Below, one piece after another: positions 16,401 through 24,153 of a DNA stretch of 46,715 bases. The translations under genes were made by a program, and so were the position numbers. This DNA is from Anaerolineae bacterium. Lineage in GTDB: Bacteria > Chloroflexota > Anaerolineae > Aggregatilineales > JAFGMM01. The notes under the pieces are model-generated. The model was not told where the DNA came from and did not search any database. It saw nothing but the letters and a program-made list of their open reading frames with translations. Within the stretch, counting starts at the first letter, position 1, and every line of letters begins with the position of its first letter. Location of the stretch: assembly GCA_016927535.1 (NCBI GenBank), contig JAFGMM010000291.1, positions 1 to 46,715 of the forward strand, given 5' to 3'.

Positions 16401-17495
16401 GGCGCGGATGATGTGCATCTCGTCCATGATGTCGATGATGGCGTTGGGGATGCCGCCGGTGTCGTCCGGGCCACGATACACGGTGTTGCGTGTGCCCAGC
16501 CGGGTAATCAGCACGTCCTCGAACCAGTCGCGCAACTGCGCTTCGTCTACGTGCCCCTGCGCCGCCGCCGTCTTGATGACACGCCCGTAAAAATCTTCCA
16601 GCGCGTTATCCACGTCACCGAAACGGCGCAGGTGTTCCTCGGTGATGATCTCGGCGCCGGCCGGGAGGTTGGTCCACACGCTGCTGCATACCACCTGGAG
16701 CTGCACCGGCTCGACGTGCTGGCCGCTCATCTCGACGACTTCGCCTTGGGCGTCTTGCACTTTGGTGCGCAGCAGTTCCTCGACCAGGATGTCGGTCACG
16801 CCTTCATCGTAGCAGCGCCCGGTCCCGGAGACCGGTCCTTCGATGGCGAGCTTGGCGGCCTCTGCGCCCAAGCGCTCCATGCGAAAGCGCGCGCTGAGGC
16901 GCTCCGGCAGGAGCGCTGCGAACGGATCGAGTTGAGCCAAATAATCCTCGCGGATGACCAACAGCACCCGCACCAGCGGGTCACGCGCGACCATCTCGCT
17001 GATCTGCCGGATGAAGTCTTCGCGGTATTCCCAGTATTCGGGATAGGCGGTGAAAAGCTCCTCGAACTGGTCGAAGATCAGGATGCGCGGCATCGGCTCG
17101 TCCATGTCGTCGAGCGGGTGCGGGTGCGCGGCCATGTAATCCTTAAGCTCGATCTGGGTGAGCGGCACCGGGGATTCGTTGTAGTGAGCGGTCCAGTTGA
17201 GGACGACACAGAAGGTGTACGGGTTGCGGAGGGTGCTCCAGACAATGCCTTCGGGGATGGCGACGCGCAGGCGCGCCGGCGGGTAGACCTCGAAGTATTC
17301 GTCTTCGAGCATAGGGATGAGCTTAGCGTTGAGCAGCGAGGTCTTGCCCGCGCCCGATTGTGCGTAGAGCAGCAGCACCGGGTGCGCAAAAACCATTGAA
17401 AGCATTTCGTTGGCTTCGCGGTCGCGCCCAAAGAAGCGGTTTCGGTCGGCGGTCTCAAACGGACGCGGGCCGACATATGGCGAGGAATCAGCCAT
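13485..17495 (-). CDS. Transmembrane nSTAND NTPase with 14 WD40 repeats, an SH3b insertion and a thrombospondin-3-like tail
   Basis: This giant (1336 aa) STAND-type signal NTPase has these parts. First is the N-terminal nSTAND1 module with the entry motif FFGRDREANE (21-30), Walker A QSGAGKTS (46-53) and Walker B ILIFDQFEELF (138-148). A membrane helix at about 402-424 and an Ala/Thr-rich helical stalk with repeats of TADAATAQAYF come next. WD40 repeat 1 (about 573-603) is followed by an SH3b domain (about 612-702, LNLRDTPGGARVETLDEGE), then WD40 repeats 2-14. The end is LDNDKDAILDRLDNCP...DSDGDGTGDACDEE (about 1302-1336), a Ca-binding thrombospondin type 3-like motif. Fourteen repeats fit two seven-bladed propellers. 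The helix would put the propellers, SH3b and tail outside the cytoplasm and the NTPase inside. I start at the ATG at 17495, which overlaps the SIR2 gene stop by 8 bases. An upstream start would read far into that gene. In known systems such proteins sense invaders and switch effectors on. Confidence 0.9.
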   Translation of the reverse strand: MADSSPYVGPRPFETADRNRFFGRDREANEMLSMVFAHPVLLLYAQSGAGKTSLLNAKLIPMLEDEYFEVYPPARLRVAIPEGIVWSTLRNPYTFCVVLNWTAHYNESPVPLTQIELKDYMAAHPHPLDDMDEPMPRILIFDQFEELFTAYPEYWEYREDFIRQISEMVARDPLVRVLLVIREDYLAQLDPFAALLPERLSARFRMERLGAEAAKLAIEGPVSGTGRCYDEGVTDILVEELLRTKVQDAQGEVVEMSGQHVEPVQLQVVCSSVWTNLPAGAEIITEEHLRRFGDVDNALEDFYGRVIKTAAAQGHVDEAQLRDWFEDVLITRLGTRNTVYRGPDDTGGIPNAIIDIMDEMHIIRAETRAGARWYELTHDRLIEPIRASNRDWREAHMQIFIRRLLVSGLLVTAVVAIVFIVLAINTNRQTYLAAATAEAAFRETSTADAATAQAYFVATTTADAATAQAYFAATSTAQARIAAATQASFDATATVQAQAAQVAQAEVQAAAREAALVAAVQLALEEQDNSLALALALELVEMSGEAVSPEVKDVLMAAAYAPGVRRRITAHDGVIWSVALSADGRYALSGGQDGNLLLWDLASTGTPSPGAAGDGACDPGLPARLVVGNYARVVAGSGLNLRDTPGGARVETLDEGELVTVTAGPSNVTDADGDCLVWWHVEAPGDPARQGWAAEGFEAYWLEPLQVQTWFKHNAAIWSVAFSPDGQYALAGDAGGNLYLWHIESRGIARMFQGHTSFVTSVAFSPDGRHVLSGSEDYTARLWDVNTGAELSAFTHTAPIHSVAFSPDGQRALFGTRDNTVILWDVEAWQEIARAANHSKVVRAVAFNADGSKAVSGSSDGNAIFWDIPSLTAVRQIEYGEQVLSAVFDPSGRYIACGLNDGSLALWDTSSREKILRIQGTGALRSIAFNPDGHTILAGTADGMLLVWDIESGAVARYYTAAQTGDDKQVYALASDPDGKYLLSGGGDGLVRLWDAATGELLSAQNAHVTYNSGKVVGVAFNADGTEAISAASNNSLTVWRLEDGVLQLSSSRFGLGRSGNVWSVGFDAGGQPVALSTNDADNDLVLWDVIEGRALRRFSGHEAKATLLVLSPDGQAAISGDAGGTLILWDLAQVEESRRAVLPAHKGGSDPATGVVFSPDGQHALVGTQNGHLYNWSFTLNNLTSAATELALEAPVSGVAVSLDGGRGASGDWNGGLYLWNMSWSSYRPMTLQHSFNMRSRVNGLAFDPDGEAVFSASRDGVVRLWRVASSVDQLLAWTAENRYVRPLTGEEMTWFGLDNDKDAILDRLDNCPFVGNPNQADSDGDGTGDACDEE

Positions 17496-18372
17496 CTTGA
17501 TACTCCCTCCACCGGTCGTCCAGTTCCTCGGCGAATTCTTCGACCGTGCCCCAATAGACTCTAACCCGCAAGTCGGCGAAATTCTCGAAGTAAGCTTCAA
17601 AGTATTCGATCTGGGCGTCCGCGTTGTCCGGCGGCAACTGCACGGCCAGGTTCAACGGCTGCTGGCCCAGCCGGTTGATAGCGTGGACGATACCCCGGAA
17701 GAGCACCCGGAAAGCAACTGTATCGAGCTGGTAGCCGATGAACAACAGCGACGGCTCGGCCAGCGCGCGCCGGATGCGCGGCGGGATCACGCCGTGGTTA
17801 TTCAGCGATACGTTCACCAGGTAATCCAAATGGTCGTCTTCGGTCACCACCAGCGACGCGGCGTTCTGTTCGCTGCCGTACAGGTGATAGACCACCGGGT
17901 TAGCAACGTCGGGTTCGAAGCCCTGCGTCGAGTCGAACACGCTCTCGACATATTCTAATCCGGGCTTCCACCGGCAGATTTCCCGCTTCGGGCTTTTGTG
18001 CTGCGCCGCCAGCGCTTGAGTCATGGCGTTGGAAGCGTTGGTTGTCACGTAGACGACGAAGGGCAGCCGGGCAAGCACGTTGTGAATATCGTTCGGGACG
18101 TTCGGATCAAAAGGCGGCGCGCAGTTGATGAGGTCGATAATGTCTTCCCTCGGCAGCAGCCCTTCGATGACGGCCATGTACTGCGCAACCCGCGCCAAAT
18201 CCGACGCATCCGGCAAAGGATAGTCGTACTCTTTGGCCCAGCGGGTCGCAATATCGCACTGACGGGGCTGGTCCCCGGTCAATGCGCCGTCGCCGATGAT
18301 CGGAGTACAATGGCCTCGATCAACGCGGCGGAGCAGGTTTTTCCAGTCGCGGTCGCTCAGAGCGTTAGGCAT
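17488..18372 (-). CDS. SIR2-like (SIR2_2-type) protein, probable NAD-consuming effector
   Basis: The fold is a defence-type sirtuin-like Rossmann domain, related to those of Thoeris ThsA and DSR proteins, which hydrolyse NAD and cause abortive death. Visible elements are the nucleotide loop TPIIGDGAL (23-31), VVYVTTNASNA with the candidate catalytic N112, VVYHLYGS with the candidate H163, LVVTEDDHLDYL, and PSLLFIGYQLDTVAFRVLF near 207-225. Zn-binding cysteines of classical deacetylases are absent. The C-terminal ~60 residues (FEAYFENFADLRVRVYWGTVEEFAEELDDRW) are acidic and may be an adaptor. The ATG at 18372 has AGAGAGAA upstream and is preferred over the TTG at 18390. The stop overlaps the nSTAND start by 8 bases, so the two proteins are made together. 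Protein is 294 aa. NADase activity is inferred, not shown. Confidence 0.82.
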   Translation of the reverse strand: MPNALSDRDWKNLLRRVDRGHCTPIIGDGALTGDQPRQCDIATRWAKEYDYPLPDASDLARVAQYMAVIEGLLPREDIIDLINCAPPFDPNVPNDIHNVLARLPFVVYVTTNASNAMTQALAAQHKSPKREICRWKPGLEYVESVFDSTQGFEPDVANPVVYHLYGSEQNAASLVVTEDDHLDYLVNVSLNNHGVIPPRIRRALAEPSLLFIGYQLDTVAFRVLFRGIVHAINRLGQQPLNLAVQLPPDNADAQIEYFEAYFENFADLRVRVYWGTVEEFAEELDDRWREYQDG

Positions 18373-18383
18373 GCTATTCTCTC

Positions 18384-18411
18384 TGGGCAATGTGCTATAC
18401 TTCTATACAAT
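18384..18411 (+). promoter_or_regulatory. Divergent promoter region between the SIR2 operon and the EAD-FGE gene
   Basis: The ~120-base gap is AT-rich compared with its surroundings. On the plus strand there is an extended -10 TGCTATACT (18393-18401) and an overlapping TGGGCA-16-TACAAT (18384-18411). A minus-strand promoter must also lie here but has no clear match. Shared control of the two transcripts is inferred. Confidence 0.35.
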
Positions 18412-18494
18412 ACGTCGCTTTATCAAACGAGTATCGCACAGACTCAGATACGTGGCAACCTCGCAAGAAGACCGAAGGCTGAAGGGACGCACTT

Positions 18495-19886
18495 ATGGCC
18501 GGCCTGACTCGACAAACCATGCGCGCGATTGCAAAATTGCTCATACCGCTGATGCAAAGTGAGCCGGACGCGCGGGCGATCCTGCGCGTGGCGCTGGGCG
18601 ATGCGCCGGTGATCGACCGCATCGACTTTCGCGGCGCGCCATCTACTTACGTGATCAATCTAATCCAAACCCTGGTCGATCACGGCGAGATCGAACCCGG
18701 CGTGCCGGCGCTCTGGGCGGTGCTGGATGCGGCCCAGGCCCAGTTAGGCGCCGATAAGCAGGCGCGCATCGCGGCGCTGCGCCCGGAGATCATGGCGCTC
18801 GCCGGCGGTCCTGCCGCGCCGCCGCCCGCGCCATCCGTGCCGGCTGCGCCGGCCGGCGCAGCCGGCGGCGACGTGGTGATGGGCGACAAGACGGAGCACA
18901 CCGCGACCGCCGAAGGCGATATCGCCATAGCCGGCAGCAGCTTCGGCGACCACACGACCATCGTCGGCGGCGACCTGACACAGGTCAAAAACCTGGAGAT
19001 CGAAAACCTGGTCATCAACGTGCGCGGCGACGGCAGCATCTCGGCGACCGAGGTCAAGGTCATGGATATCATGGACCTGCTGCGCCTGGAGGAGGGCGCC
19101 GCGCCGCTGCCGGCCGCGCTGGCGCTCTCCGGCAAGCCGCTTGCTTTCGAGCCGTTGTGGGTGCTGGTGCCGCCGGGCAGCTTCACGATGGGCAGCAGCG
19201 CCGGCGACCGGCTCGCATTCGATGACGAGATGCCGCAGCATTCGGTGCGCATGCGCCGGCCCTATTTGATTTCGCAGACGCCGGTCACCAACGAGCAGTA
19301 CAAAGCCTTCGTGCGCACTTCGCGCCGGCGCTCGCCCAAGCACTGGCAGCGCGGCGGCGATGTCCCCGACCACCCGGTCACGTGGGTAAGCTGGCAGGAC
19401 GCGATGGACTACTGCACGTGGCTGACCGGGGCGCTCCGTGAGGCAGGGCGCTTCCCGGCGGAGGCCGACGTGCGCGTCAAGCTGCCCACCGAGGCGCAGT
19501 GGGAGCGCGCGGCGCGCGGCGACGCCGACCCGCCGTTGATCTACCCCTGGGGGGAAGCCGAACCCGGCGAGACGCGCCTGAACTTCAATAAGGGAAAAGA
19601 CGCGGGCGGCACGACCCCGGTCGATCAATACCCCGCCGGCGCCAGTCCCTTCGGCTGCCTGGATATGGCGGGCAACGTCTGGGAGTGGACGCTGAGCATG
19701 GAGAAAAGCTATCCCTACGACCCAGACGACGGGCGCGAGAGCATCGGCATGCGCGCGCGCCGCACCTTGCGCGGCGGCGCGTTCGACTCGTCGGCGCGGA
19801 ACGTGCGCTGCGCCACGCGCAATTGGAATTATCCCGAAGCGCGCGACGATACCATAGGGTTTCGCGTGGTGCTGGTGTGGGGATGA
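18495..19886 (+). CDS. EAD1-like adaptor fused to a formylglycine-generating-enzyme (FGE-sulfatase) fold domain
   Basis: Three parts are visible in 463 residues. Residues 1-95 match the helical Effector-Associated Domain 1 pattern (MRAIAKLLIPLM..., ending GEIEPGVPALWAVLDAA). These domains pair NTPases with effectors in conflict systems. Residues 96-200 hold a Pro/Ala linker, then a Gly/Asp/Thr-rich run (VVMGDKTEHTATAEGDIAIA) that may form beta-helix turns. Residues 222-463 are a complete FGE-sulfatase/C-type-lectin-like fold: FTMGSSAGD, ISQTPVTNEQYKAF, PVTWVSWQDAMDYCTWL, KLPTEAQWERAARG, DMAGNVWEWT, LRGGAFDSSARNVRCATRN, GFRVVLVWG. The paired cysteines of catalytic FGE (a CHxSYC-like motif after RGG) are missing, so it is probably a binding domain. 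AGGG precedes the ATG. It is divergent from the SIR2-nSTAND operon and convergent with GH3, 4 bases away. Confidence 0.82.
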   Translation: MAGLTRQTMRAIAKLLIPLMQSEPDARAILRVALGDAPVIDRIDFRGAPSTYVINLIQTLVDHGEIEPGVPALWAVLDAAQAQLGADKQARIAALRPEIMALAGGPAAPPPAPSVPAAPAGAAGGDVVMGDKTEHTATAEGDIAIAGSSFGDHTTIVGGDLTQVKNLEIENLVINVRGDGSISATEVKVMDIMDLLRLEEGAAPLPAALALSGKPLAFEPLWVLVPPGSFTMGSSAGDRLAFDDEMPQHSVRMRRPYLISQTPVTNEQYKAFVRTSRRRSPKHWQRGGDVPDHPVTWVSWQDAMDYCTWLTGALREAGRFPAEADVRVKLPTEAQWERAARGDADPPLIYPWGEAEPGETRLNFNKGKDAGGTTPVDQYPAGASPFGCLDMAGNVWEWTLSMEKSYPYDPDDGRESIGMRARRTLRGGAFDSSARNVRCATRNWNYPEARDDTIGFRVVLVWG

Positions 19887-19890
19887 TCCC

Positions 19891-21483
19891 TCACGCCAGC
19901 GGCACCGGCAGTTTCCCCACGGGCGTCACCTCCCCCGCCAACGCCTCCGCCGCCGCCTGCAACGAAGGCCGGGCGTCGCCCAGCGTCGCCAGCACGTTCG
20001 GCGCGCCGGGCAGCGCGGCGGCGTCCCACGGGTTGCGCAAACATAACAGAACCACATCGCCCCCGGCGCACACCAGCAGTTCGGCGGCGAGCGCCTGCTG
20101 CGGCGGGCTGAGGTGGGCGCTGCGCGTGGCAAGGATCAATACCTCGGCCTCGCCGGCAAGCTGCCGGGCGCACGCAAGCTGTTCGGGCGATGGCTCGCAG
20201 TCGGACAGCAGCAGGCTTTGCAAGCCCGGCGCGTGCGCCGCCAGCTCGCGCTGTAAGTCCGTCATCGCGCCGGCCGCTTCCTCCGCCTGCGAGCGCATCG
20301 CATAACCGAACTCGATCAAAGCGACGCGCCGCCCGGCCAGCGCCGGCAAATTCCCCCGCACCAGGACCAGCGCGGCGCGCGCCGCCTCCAGGCCCAGCGC
20401 ATAGTGCGCCGCGCTGCCGACTGCACCCAACGGTTCCCGTTGGCCGGGCGCGGTATCCTGCCGGTGCAGCGCCTTGAGCTTCAGCAGCCGCCGGGCGCTC
20501 GCCTCGATGCGGCGCTCCGGCAGGCGACCGCTGCGCGCGGCGTCGAGCATCGCTTCATAGGCGGCCTCCTGGCGGGCGCGCGTGTGCGAGTGCACAATCG
20601 AATCGGCGCCGGCCAGCGCCGCCAGCACGGTCGATTCGCCCGCGCCGTAGCGGTCGGCGACGGCGCGCATCTCCATGCAGTCGGTGGTAATCACGCCGTT
20701 GAAGCCCAGTTGCTCGCGCAGCAGGTCCTGCTGCACGGCGGGCGCGAGAGTCGCCGGGCGGTCGGGGTCGAGCGCAGAAAATACAATGTGCGCGATCATC
20801 ACCGAGCCGACGCCGGCTTCGATGGCGGCCCGGAACGGCACGAGGTCCAGGTTTCCCAGGTCGGACAGGCTCGAAGCAATGGCCGGCAAATCGACGTGCG
20901 AGTCGATCCGGGTGTTGCCGTGGCCGGGGAAATGCTTGGCGCACGCCGTGACGCCGCCGGCCTGGAAGCCGCGCACCAGCGCCGCGCCGAGCTGCGCGAC
21001 GCGGTGCGGGTCGCTGCCCAGCGAGCGCGTGCTGACCACCGGGTTATGCAGGTTGCTGAGGATATCTAGGCACGGCGCGAGCGCCCAGTCGATGCCGACC
21101 GCGTGCATCTCCTGCGCGAGCATCTGCGCCGTGCGCGCCGCCGCGCCGTCCGCGTCGTGCGCAATGGCCCCCAGCGCCATGTTGCCGGGGCTTTCGGTGA
21201 AGCCCTGGGCGGCGCGCAGCCGCGCCACGATACCGCCCTCCTGGTCGGTGCAAATCAAAATAGGCAGGAGCGCAGCCGCGCGCAGGCTGTCGGTCAGGTC
21301 CTTCACCTGCTGCGGCGCGGCGATGTTGCGCGCAAAGAGCACGACGCTCCCGGCGCGGCCCGCCGCCAGCCATTCCAAGATGTGGGCCGGCGCCGCCAGG
21401 CCGTCGAAGCCCACCATCATCATCTGGCCGATGCGCGCTTCGAGCGATAACTGTGTAAGAGTATCTTCGATCCAGCCGTCCAT
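19891..21483 (-). CDS. Glycoside hydrolase family 3, beta-N-acetylhexosaminidase (NagZ-like)
   Basis: NagZ-type enzymes remove N-acetylglucosamine from muropeptide recycling intermediates or chitin fragments. The GH3 catalytic barrel shows QEGGIVARL, then the NagZ signature KHFPGHGNTRIDSHVDLP (about 179-196) with the acid/base His in DSH, and the nucleophile Asp in GVITTDCMEM (about 260). A second domain of ~170 residues follows (ALVLVRGNLPALAGRRVALIEFG to the end), typical of the longer two-domain Bacillus-type NagZ. No signal peptide is seen, so it acts in the cytoplasm. It lies 50 bases downstream of the EamA gene on the same strand and may share its transcript. 530 aa is the normal length for the two-domain form. 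Confidence 0.88.
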   Translation of the reverse strand: MDGWIEDTLTQLSLEARIGQMMMVGFDGLAAPAHILEWLAAGRAGSVVLFARNIAAPQQVKDLTDSLRAAALLPILICTDQEGGIVARLRAAQGFTESPGNMALGAIAHDADGAAARTAQMLAQEMHAVGIDWALAPCLDILSNLHNPVVSTRSLGSDPHRVAQLGAALVRGFQAGGVTACAKHFPGHGNTRIDSHVDLPAIASSLSDLGNLDLVPFRAAIEAGVGSVMIAHIVFSALDPDRPATLAPAVQQDLLREQLGFNGVITTDCMEMRAVADRYGAGESTVLAALAGADSIVHSHTRARQEAAYEAMLDAARSGRLPERRIEASARRLLKLKALHRQDTAPGQREPLGAVGSAAHYALGLEAARAALVLVRGNLPALAGRRVALIEFGYAMRSQAEEAAGAMTDLQRELAAHAPGLQSLLLSDCEPSPEQLACARQLAGEAEVLILATRSAHLSPPQQALAAELLVCAGGDVVLLCLRNPWDAAALPGAPNVLATLGDARPSLQAAAEALAGEVTPVGKLPVPLA

Positions 21484-21533
21484 CTGTCTTATCCGTTTCC
21501 TTGTGCCGCACTATATCTATTGTAGCGCAGCGT

Positions 21534-22457
21534 CTAGAGAAACAGCAGCGCCGTACCCGCAAACGCGATGACGGTGCCGACGACGGCGCGCGGCGTGATG
21601 CGCTCGCCGAACCGCACGCGCCCGACCGGTATTAAGATGATGGGGGCCAGGCCCATCAGGGTCGAGGCGACGCCGACCGGCGCGTTCTGCACCGCGATCA
21701 GCGAGAGCCACACGCCCAGGAATGGCCCGGCGACCGAACCGCCGACAATTGCGCGCCACGCGCGGGGATGCGCGCGCAGCCGGTCGAAGCCGGCGCGCAC
21801 CTGGCCTTGCAGCGCGGCGAGCGCCCAGATCGCCAGCGTCGCAGCGACCAGCCGGATGAGATTACCCGACAGCGCGGGAAAGCCGCCGGCCAACCCTTGC
21901 TTGGAGAGCACCAGCCCGGTCGCCTGGCAGAGCGCGCCGCCTAATCCCAGCAGCACACCGGCGGCAAGCCGGCGCAGATCGGTGCGCGCTTCGAGCCGGT
22001 CGGGGTTGTCCGGCTCCTCGGCCGGCGCCGATACCACCAGCGCCACGCCGCCGACCGCCAGCGCAATCCCGGCCAGCGCCGGGGCTTCGAGGGTTTCGCC
22101 CAGCCATGCCCACGCGATTACCGTGCCGAACACCGGGTTCAGCGACAGCAGCAACATCGCCAGGCGCGGGCCGATCATGACAAAGGCCTGGAGCAGGCAG
22201 GCGTCGCCGATCACGAAGCCGACGACGCCCGACAGCCCCAGCCAGCCGAAGCGGGACGGCTCGGCGCCGGCCGGGAAAGGCGCCCCCATCGTGACCCAGT
22301 GCGTGAGCGCGACCAGGCCAAGCGCCAGTAGTAAGCGCGTGCGGTTGACCACGGGCGAGCCAACCTCGCGCCCGGCGAGCGTGAAGAAAACCGAGGTGAA
22401 GGTCCACGCGAGCGAGGTGCTGAGCGCGGCGAGATGCCCAACATAATCAGTTATCAT
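21534..22457 (-). CDS. EamA/DMT-family inner-membrane transporter
   Basis: This 307-residue drug/metabolite transporter has ten predicted membrane helices in two five-helix EamA halves. The first half contains AALSTSLAWTFTSVFFTLAGREVG and FVMIGPRLAMLLLSLNPVFGTVIAWAWLGETL. The second begins AAGVLLGLGGALCQATGLVLSKQGL and ends APIILIPVGRVRFGERITPRAVVGTVIAFAG. The duplicated LNPVF...AWLGE / MGLAPI...FGERI motifs before helices 5 and 10 are diagnostic. Substrate cannot be told from sequence. Relatives export amino acids, nucleobases or small metabolites. It is divergent from the pcm gene and 50 bases upstream of nagZ-like GH3. Confidence 0.88.
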   Translation of the reverse strand: MITDYVGHLAALSTSLAWTFTSVFFTLAGREVGSPVVNRTRLLLALGLVALTHWVTMGAPFPAGAEPSRFGWLGLSGVVGFVIGDACLLQAFVMIGPRLAMLLLSLNPVFGTVIAWAWLGETLEAPALAGIALAVGGVALVVSAPAEEPDNPDRLEARTDLRRLAAGVLLGLGGALCQATGLVLSKQGLAGGFPALSGNLIRLVAATLAIWALAALQGQVRAGFDRLRAHPRAWRAIVGGSVAGPFLGVWLSLIAVQNAPVGVASTLMGLAPIILIPVGRVRFGERITPRAVVGTVIAFAGTALLFL

Positions 22458-22567
22458 GGGAATGTGGCAGCCTTTCTGCTTTCTGCGTTGAATAACGGCT
22501 GCGCATTGTAATGCAGCCCGGCGGCTTCTGCCAACCCGAAACTTGCTATCGCGCGGCGCGTCGCAAA

Positions 22568-22596
22568 TTGGCCTTCGGCTAGAATCCCTGTATAAT
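22568..22596 (+). promoter_or_regulatory. Sigma-70 promoter for pcm
   Basis: TTGGCC (22568-22573) and a perfect TATAAT (22591-22596) are separated by exactly 17 bases, 54 bases before the GTG start of the next gene. Confidence 0.75.
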
Positions 22597-22649
22597 GCCT
22601 TGAGGATAAGATGGGGTGGCAGGTTGTTACTTGATTAAGGAGCGATCCG

Positions 22650-23324
22650 GTGTCGGAGGTGAATTTCCAGGCGTTGCGCACGCGCATGGTGGACGAACAG
22701 TTGAAGTCGCGCGATATCGTCGATCCGCGCGTCTTGCAAGCCATGTCCGAGATTCCGCGCCATCTGTTCGTGCCAGACGAATATAAGCACCTCGCTTACC
22801 GCGATGGCCCACTGCCCATCGGCCAGGATCAGACCATCTCCCAGCCTTATATTGTCGCCCTGATGACTCAGCTTCTCCAATTGAGCGGCCACGAAACTGT
22901 GTTAGAGATCGGCACCGGCTCCGGTTACCAGACCGCCATTGTGTGCGCCCTGGCGACCCAGGTCTTCAGCCTGGAGCGCCACGCCGAACTTGCCGACCGC
23001 GCCGGGCGCTTGCTGGGCAAGCTCGGCTATACCAATGTCGATATTCACCGCGGCGACGGCAGCCAGGGCCTCCCGGACATGGCGCCTTTCGACGCCATCA
23101 TCGTCTCGGCGGCAGCGCCCTTCATCCCGAATCCGCTGCGCAGCCAGCTTGCCGAGGGCGGGCGCATGGTCCTGCCGGTCGGCAGCCGCGACAGCCAGTG
23201 GCTCGAGCGGGTATGGCGGCACGGCGACACCTGGAACATTGAGCGCGTCACCCCGGTGATGTTCGTGCCGCTGGTCGGTCAGCACGGCTTCCCTGATCCA
23301 GAGTCGAACACACACTCCCCTTGA
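22650..23324 (+). CDS. pcm: Protein-L-isoaspartate O-methyltransferase
   Basis: PCMT methylates L-isoaspartyl residues in aged proteins with S-adenosylmethionine, starting their repair. Class I methyltransferase features are present: an N-terminal RMVDEQLKSRDIVDPRVLQA, the PCMT signature around IGQDQTISQPYIVALM, motif I VLEIGTGSGYQTAIV, FDAIIVSAAAPFIPNPL, and LPVGSRDSQWL near the end. The length of 224 residues is normal. The start is a GTG with AAGGAG 7 bases upstream, and a good promoter lies just before it. It is a single gene, divergent from the EamA transporter. surE, often a neighbour in Proteobacteria, is absent here. Confidence 0.95.
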   Translation: MSEVNFQALRTRMVDEQLKSRDIVDPRVLQAMSEIPRHLFVPDEYKHLAYRDGPLPIGQDQTISQPYIVALMTQLLQLSGHETVLEIGTGSGYQTAIVCALATQVFSLERHAELADRAGRLLGKLGYTNVDIHRGDGSQGLPDMAPFDAIIVSAAAPFIPNPLRSQLAEGGRMVLPVGSRDSQWLERVWRHGDTWNIERVTPVMFVPLVGQHGFPDPESNTHSP

Positions 23325-23459
23325 ACCTCTGATCCCACGGCAGGATTCTTATTTCGCTGCGCCAAGTTTTTGCTTTTTATATCAAAGCGTGTAAATTTGC
23401 TATACGCGCTGTTCGTTCAATATCCTTCGATTAGGAAGCATAAAAAGGGGGAACTGATT

Positions 23460-24044
23460 ATGCTAGTCGAAAGAATTAAAAAAGCCTTCTTATTCCGCAC
23501 CGGGGTATATAAAGAAGTTGAGGCAGACAAGTCGTTCACCGGCACTGCTTGGATACTGGTGCTTGTGGTCGCGTTCCTCAACCAGCTTGGCGCCAACGCC
23601 AGGGCCGATATAGGAAAATGGGTCCTGGCCTCGATTGGCGGCACCATCTCGGCTCTGATCGGCTTCGCCGTGATGGCCTTTATCCTCAATTGGGCCGGTA
23701 AAACCTTCTTTGGCGCCGAAGTGACCTTCGATGAGGTGGTGCGCACGATGGGCCTGGCCTACGTTTGGAACATCCTCGGCGTCATCGGCGCGCTCGCGTC
23801 TTTCTCGACGGCCCTCACGTGCGTCCTGACCCCGGCGCTGGTGATCGCTGCTATCATGGGTCTGATCGCCTCGTTTGTTGCCCTCAAGGAAGCGCTCGAC
23901 CTGGATATCGTGCCGACCATCGGCGCTGTAATCCTGGCGTTCATCGTCAATGCCGTCGTGACGTGGGTCATCTCAGCCATTTTGGGCGGGATCTTCGGCA
24001 CCACCATGGGAGCTCTCTCGGCGCTCACCGGCAGCGGCACCTGA
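23460..24044 (+). CDS. Yip1-domain membrane protein
   Basis: This small integral membrane protein (194 aa) of the bacterial Yip1 family has about five hydrophobic segments, such as AWILVLVVAFLNQLG, ASIGGTISALIGFAVMAFILN, GLAYVWNILGVIGALASF, LVIAAIMGLIASFVALKEAL and IVNAVVTWVISAILGGIFG. The N-terminal MLVERIKKAFLFRTGVYKEVE is a typical Yip1 entry. Function in bacteria is not established. I start at the ATG at 23460 because AAGGGGGAA lies 8 bases upstream. An ATG-less extension to 23370 has no ribosome site. Two hairpins follow the stop. Confidence 0.8.
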   Translation: MLVERIKKAFLFRTGVYKEVEADKSFTGTAWILVLVVAFLNQLGANARADIGKWVLASIGGTISALIGFAVMAFILNWAGKTFFGAEVTFDEVVRTMGLAYVWNILGVIGALASFSTALTCVLTPALVIAAIMGLIASFVALKEALDLDIVPTIGAVILAFIVNAVVTWVISAILGGIFGTTMGALSALTGSGT

Positions 24045-24060
24045 TATTTCTAACAATGGT

Positions 24061-24086
24061 GGTGGTGCGTCCAAAGACACACCACC
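24061..24086 (+). terminator. First of two hairpins after the Yip1 gene
   Basis: GGTGGTG (24061-24067) pairs with CACCACC (24080-24086). With GTC/GAC inside the arms there is one mismatch and a CAAA loop. It has no T-run. The hairpin at 24102 is the stronger terminator. Confidence 0.5.
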
Positions 24087-24101
24087 AGAGCGTATTCTCA
24101 C

Positions 24102-24131
24102 AAAGCCGAAGTGCGAAACCACTTCGGCTTT
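24102..24131 (+). terminator. Perfect 12-bp hairpin terminator after the Yip1 gene
   Basis: AAAGCCGAAGTG (24102-24113) and CACTTCGGCTTT (24120-24131) form a perfect stem with a CGAAAC loop. A short T-rich stretch follows. Confidence 0.75.
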
Positions 24132-24153
24132 GTATCGTATATAATATAGACCT

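Noticed and set aside
14472-17399. A 975-codon open frame on the plus strand opposite the nSTAND-WD40 gene
   Set aside because: It lies wholly opposite a protein with clear domains, and its translation is Gly/Arg/Ala/Val/Asp-rich low complexity without motifs. It is a mirror of biased codon use.
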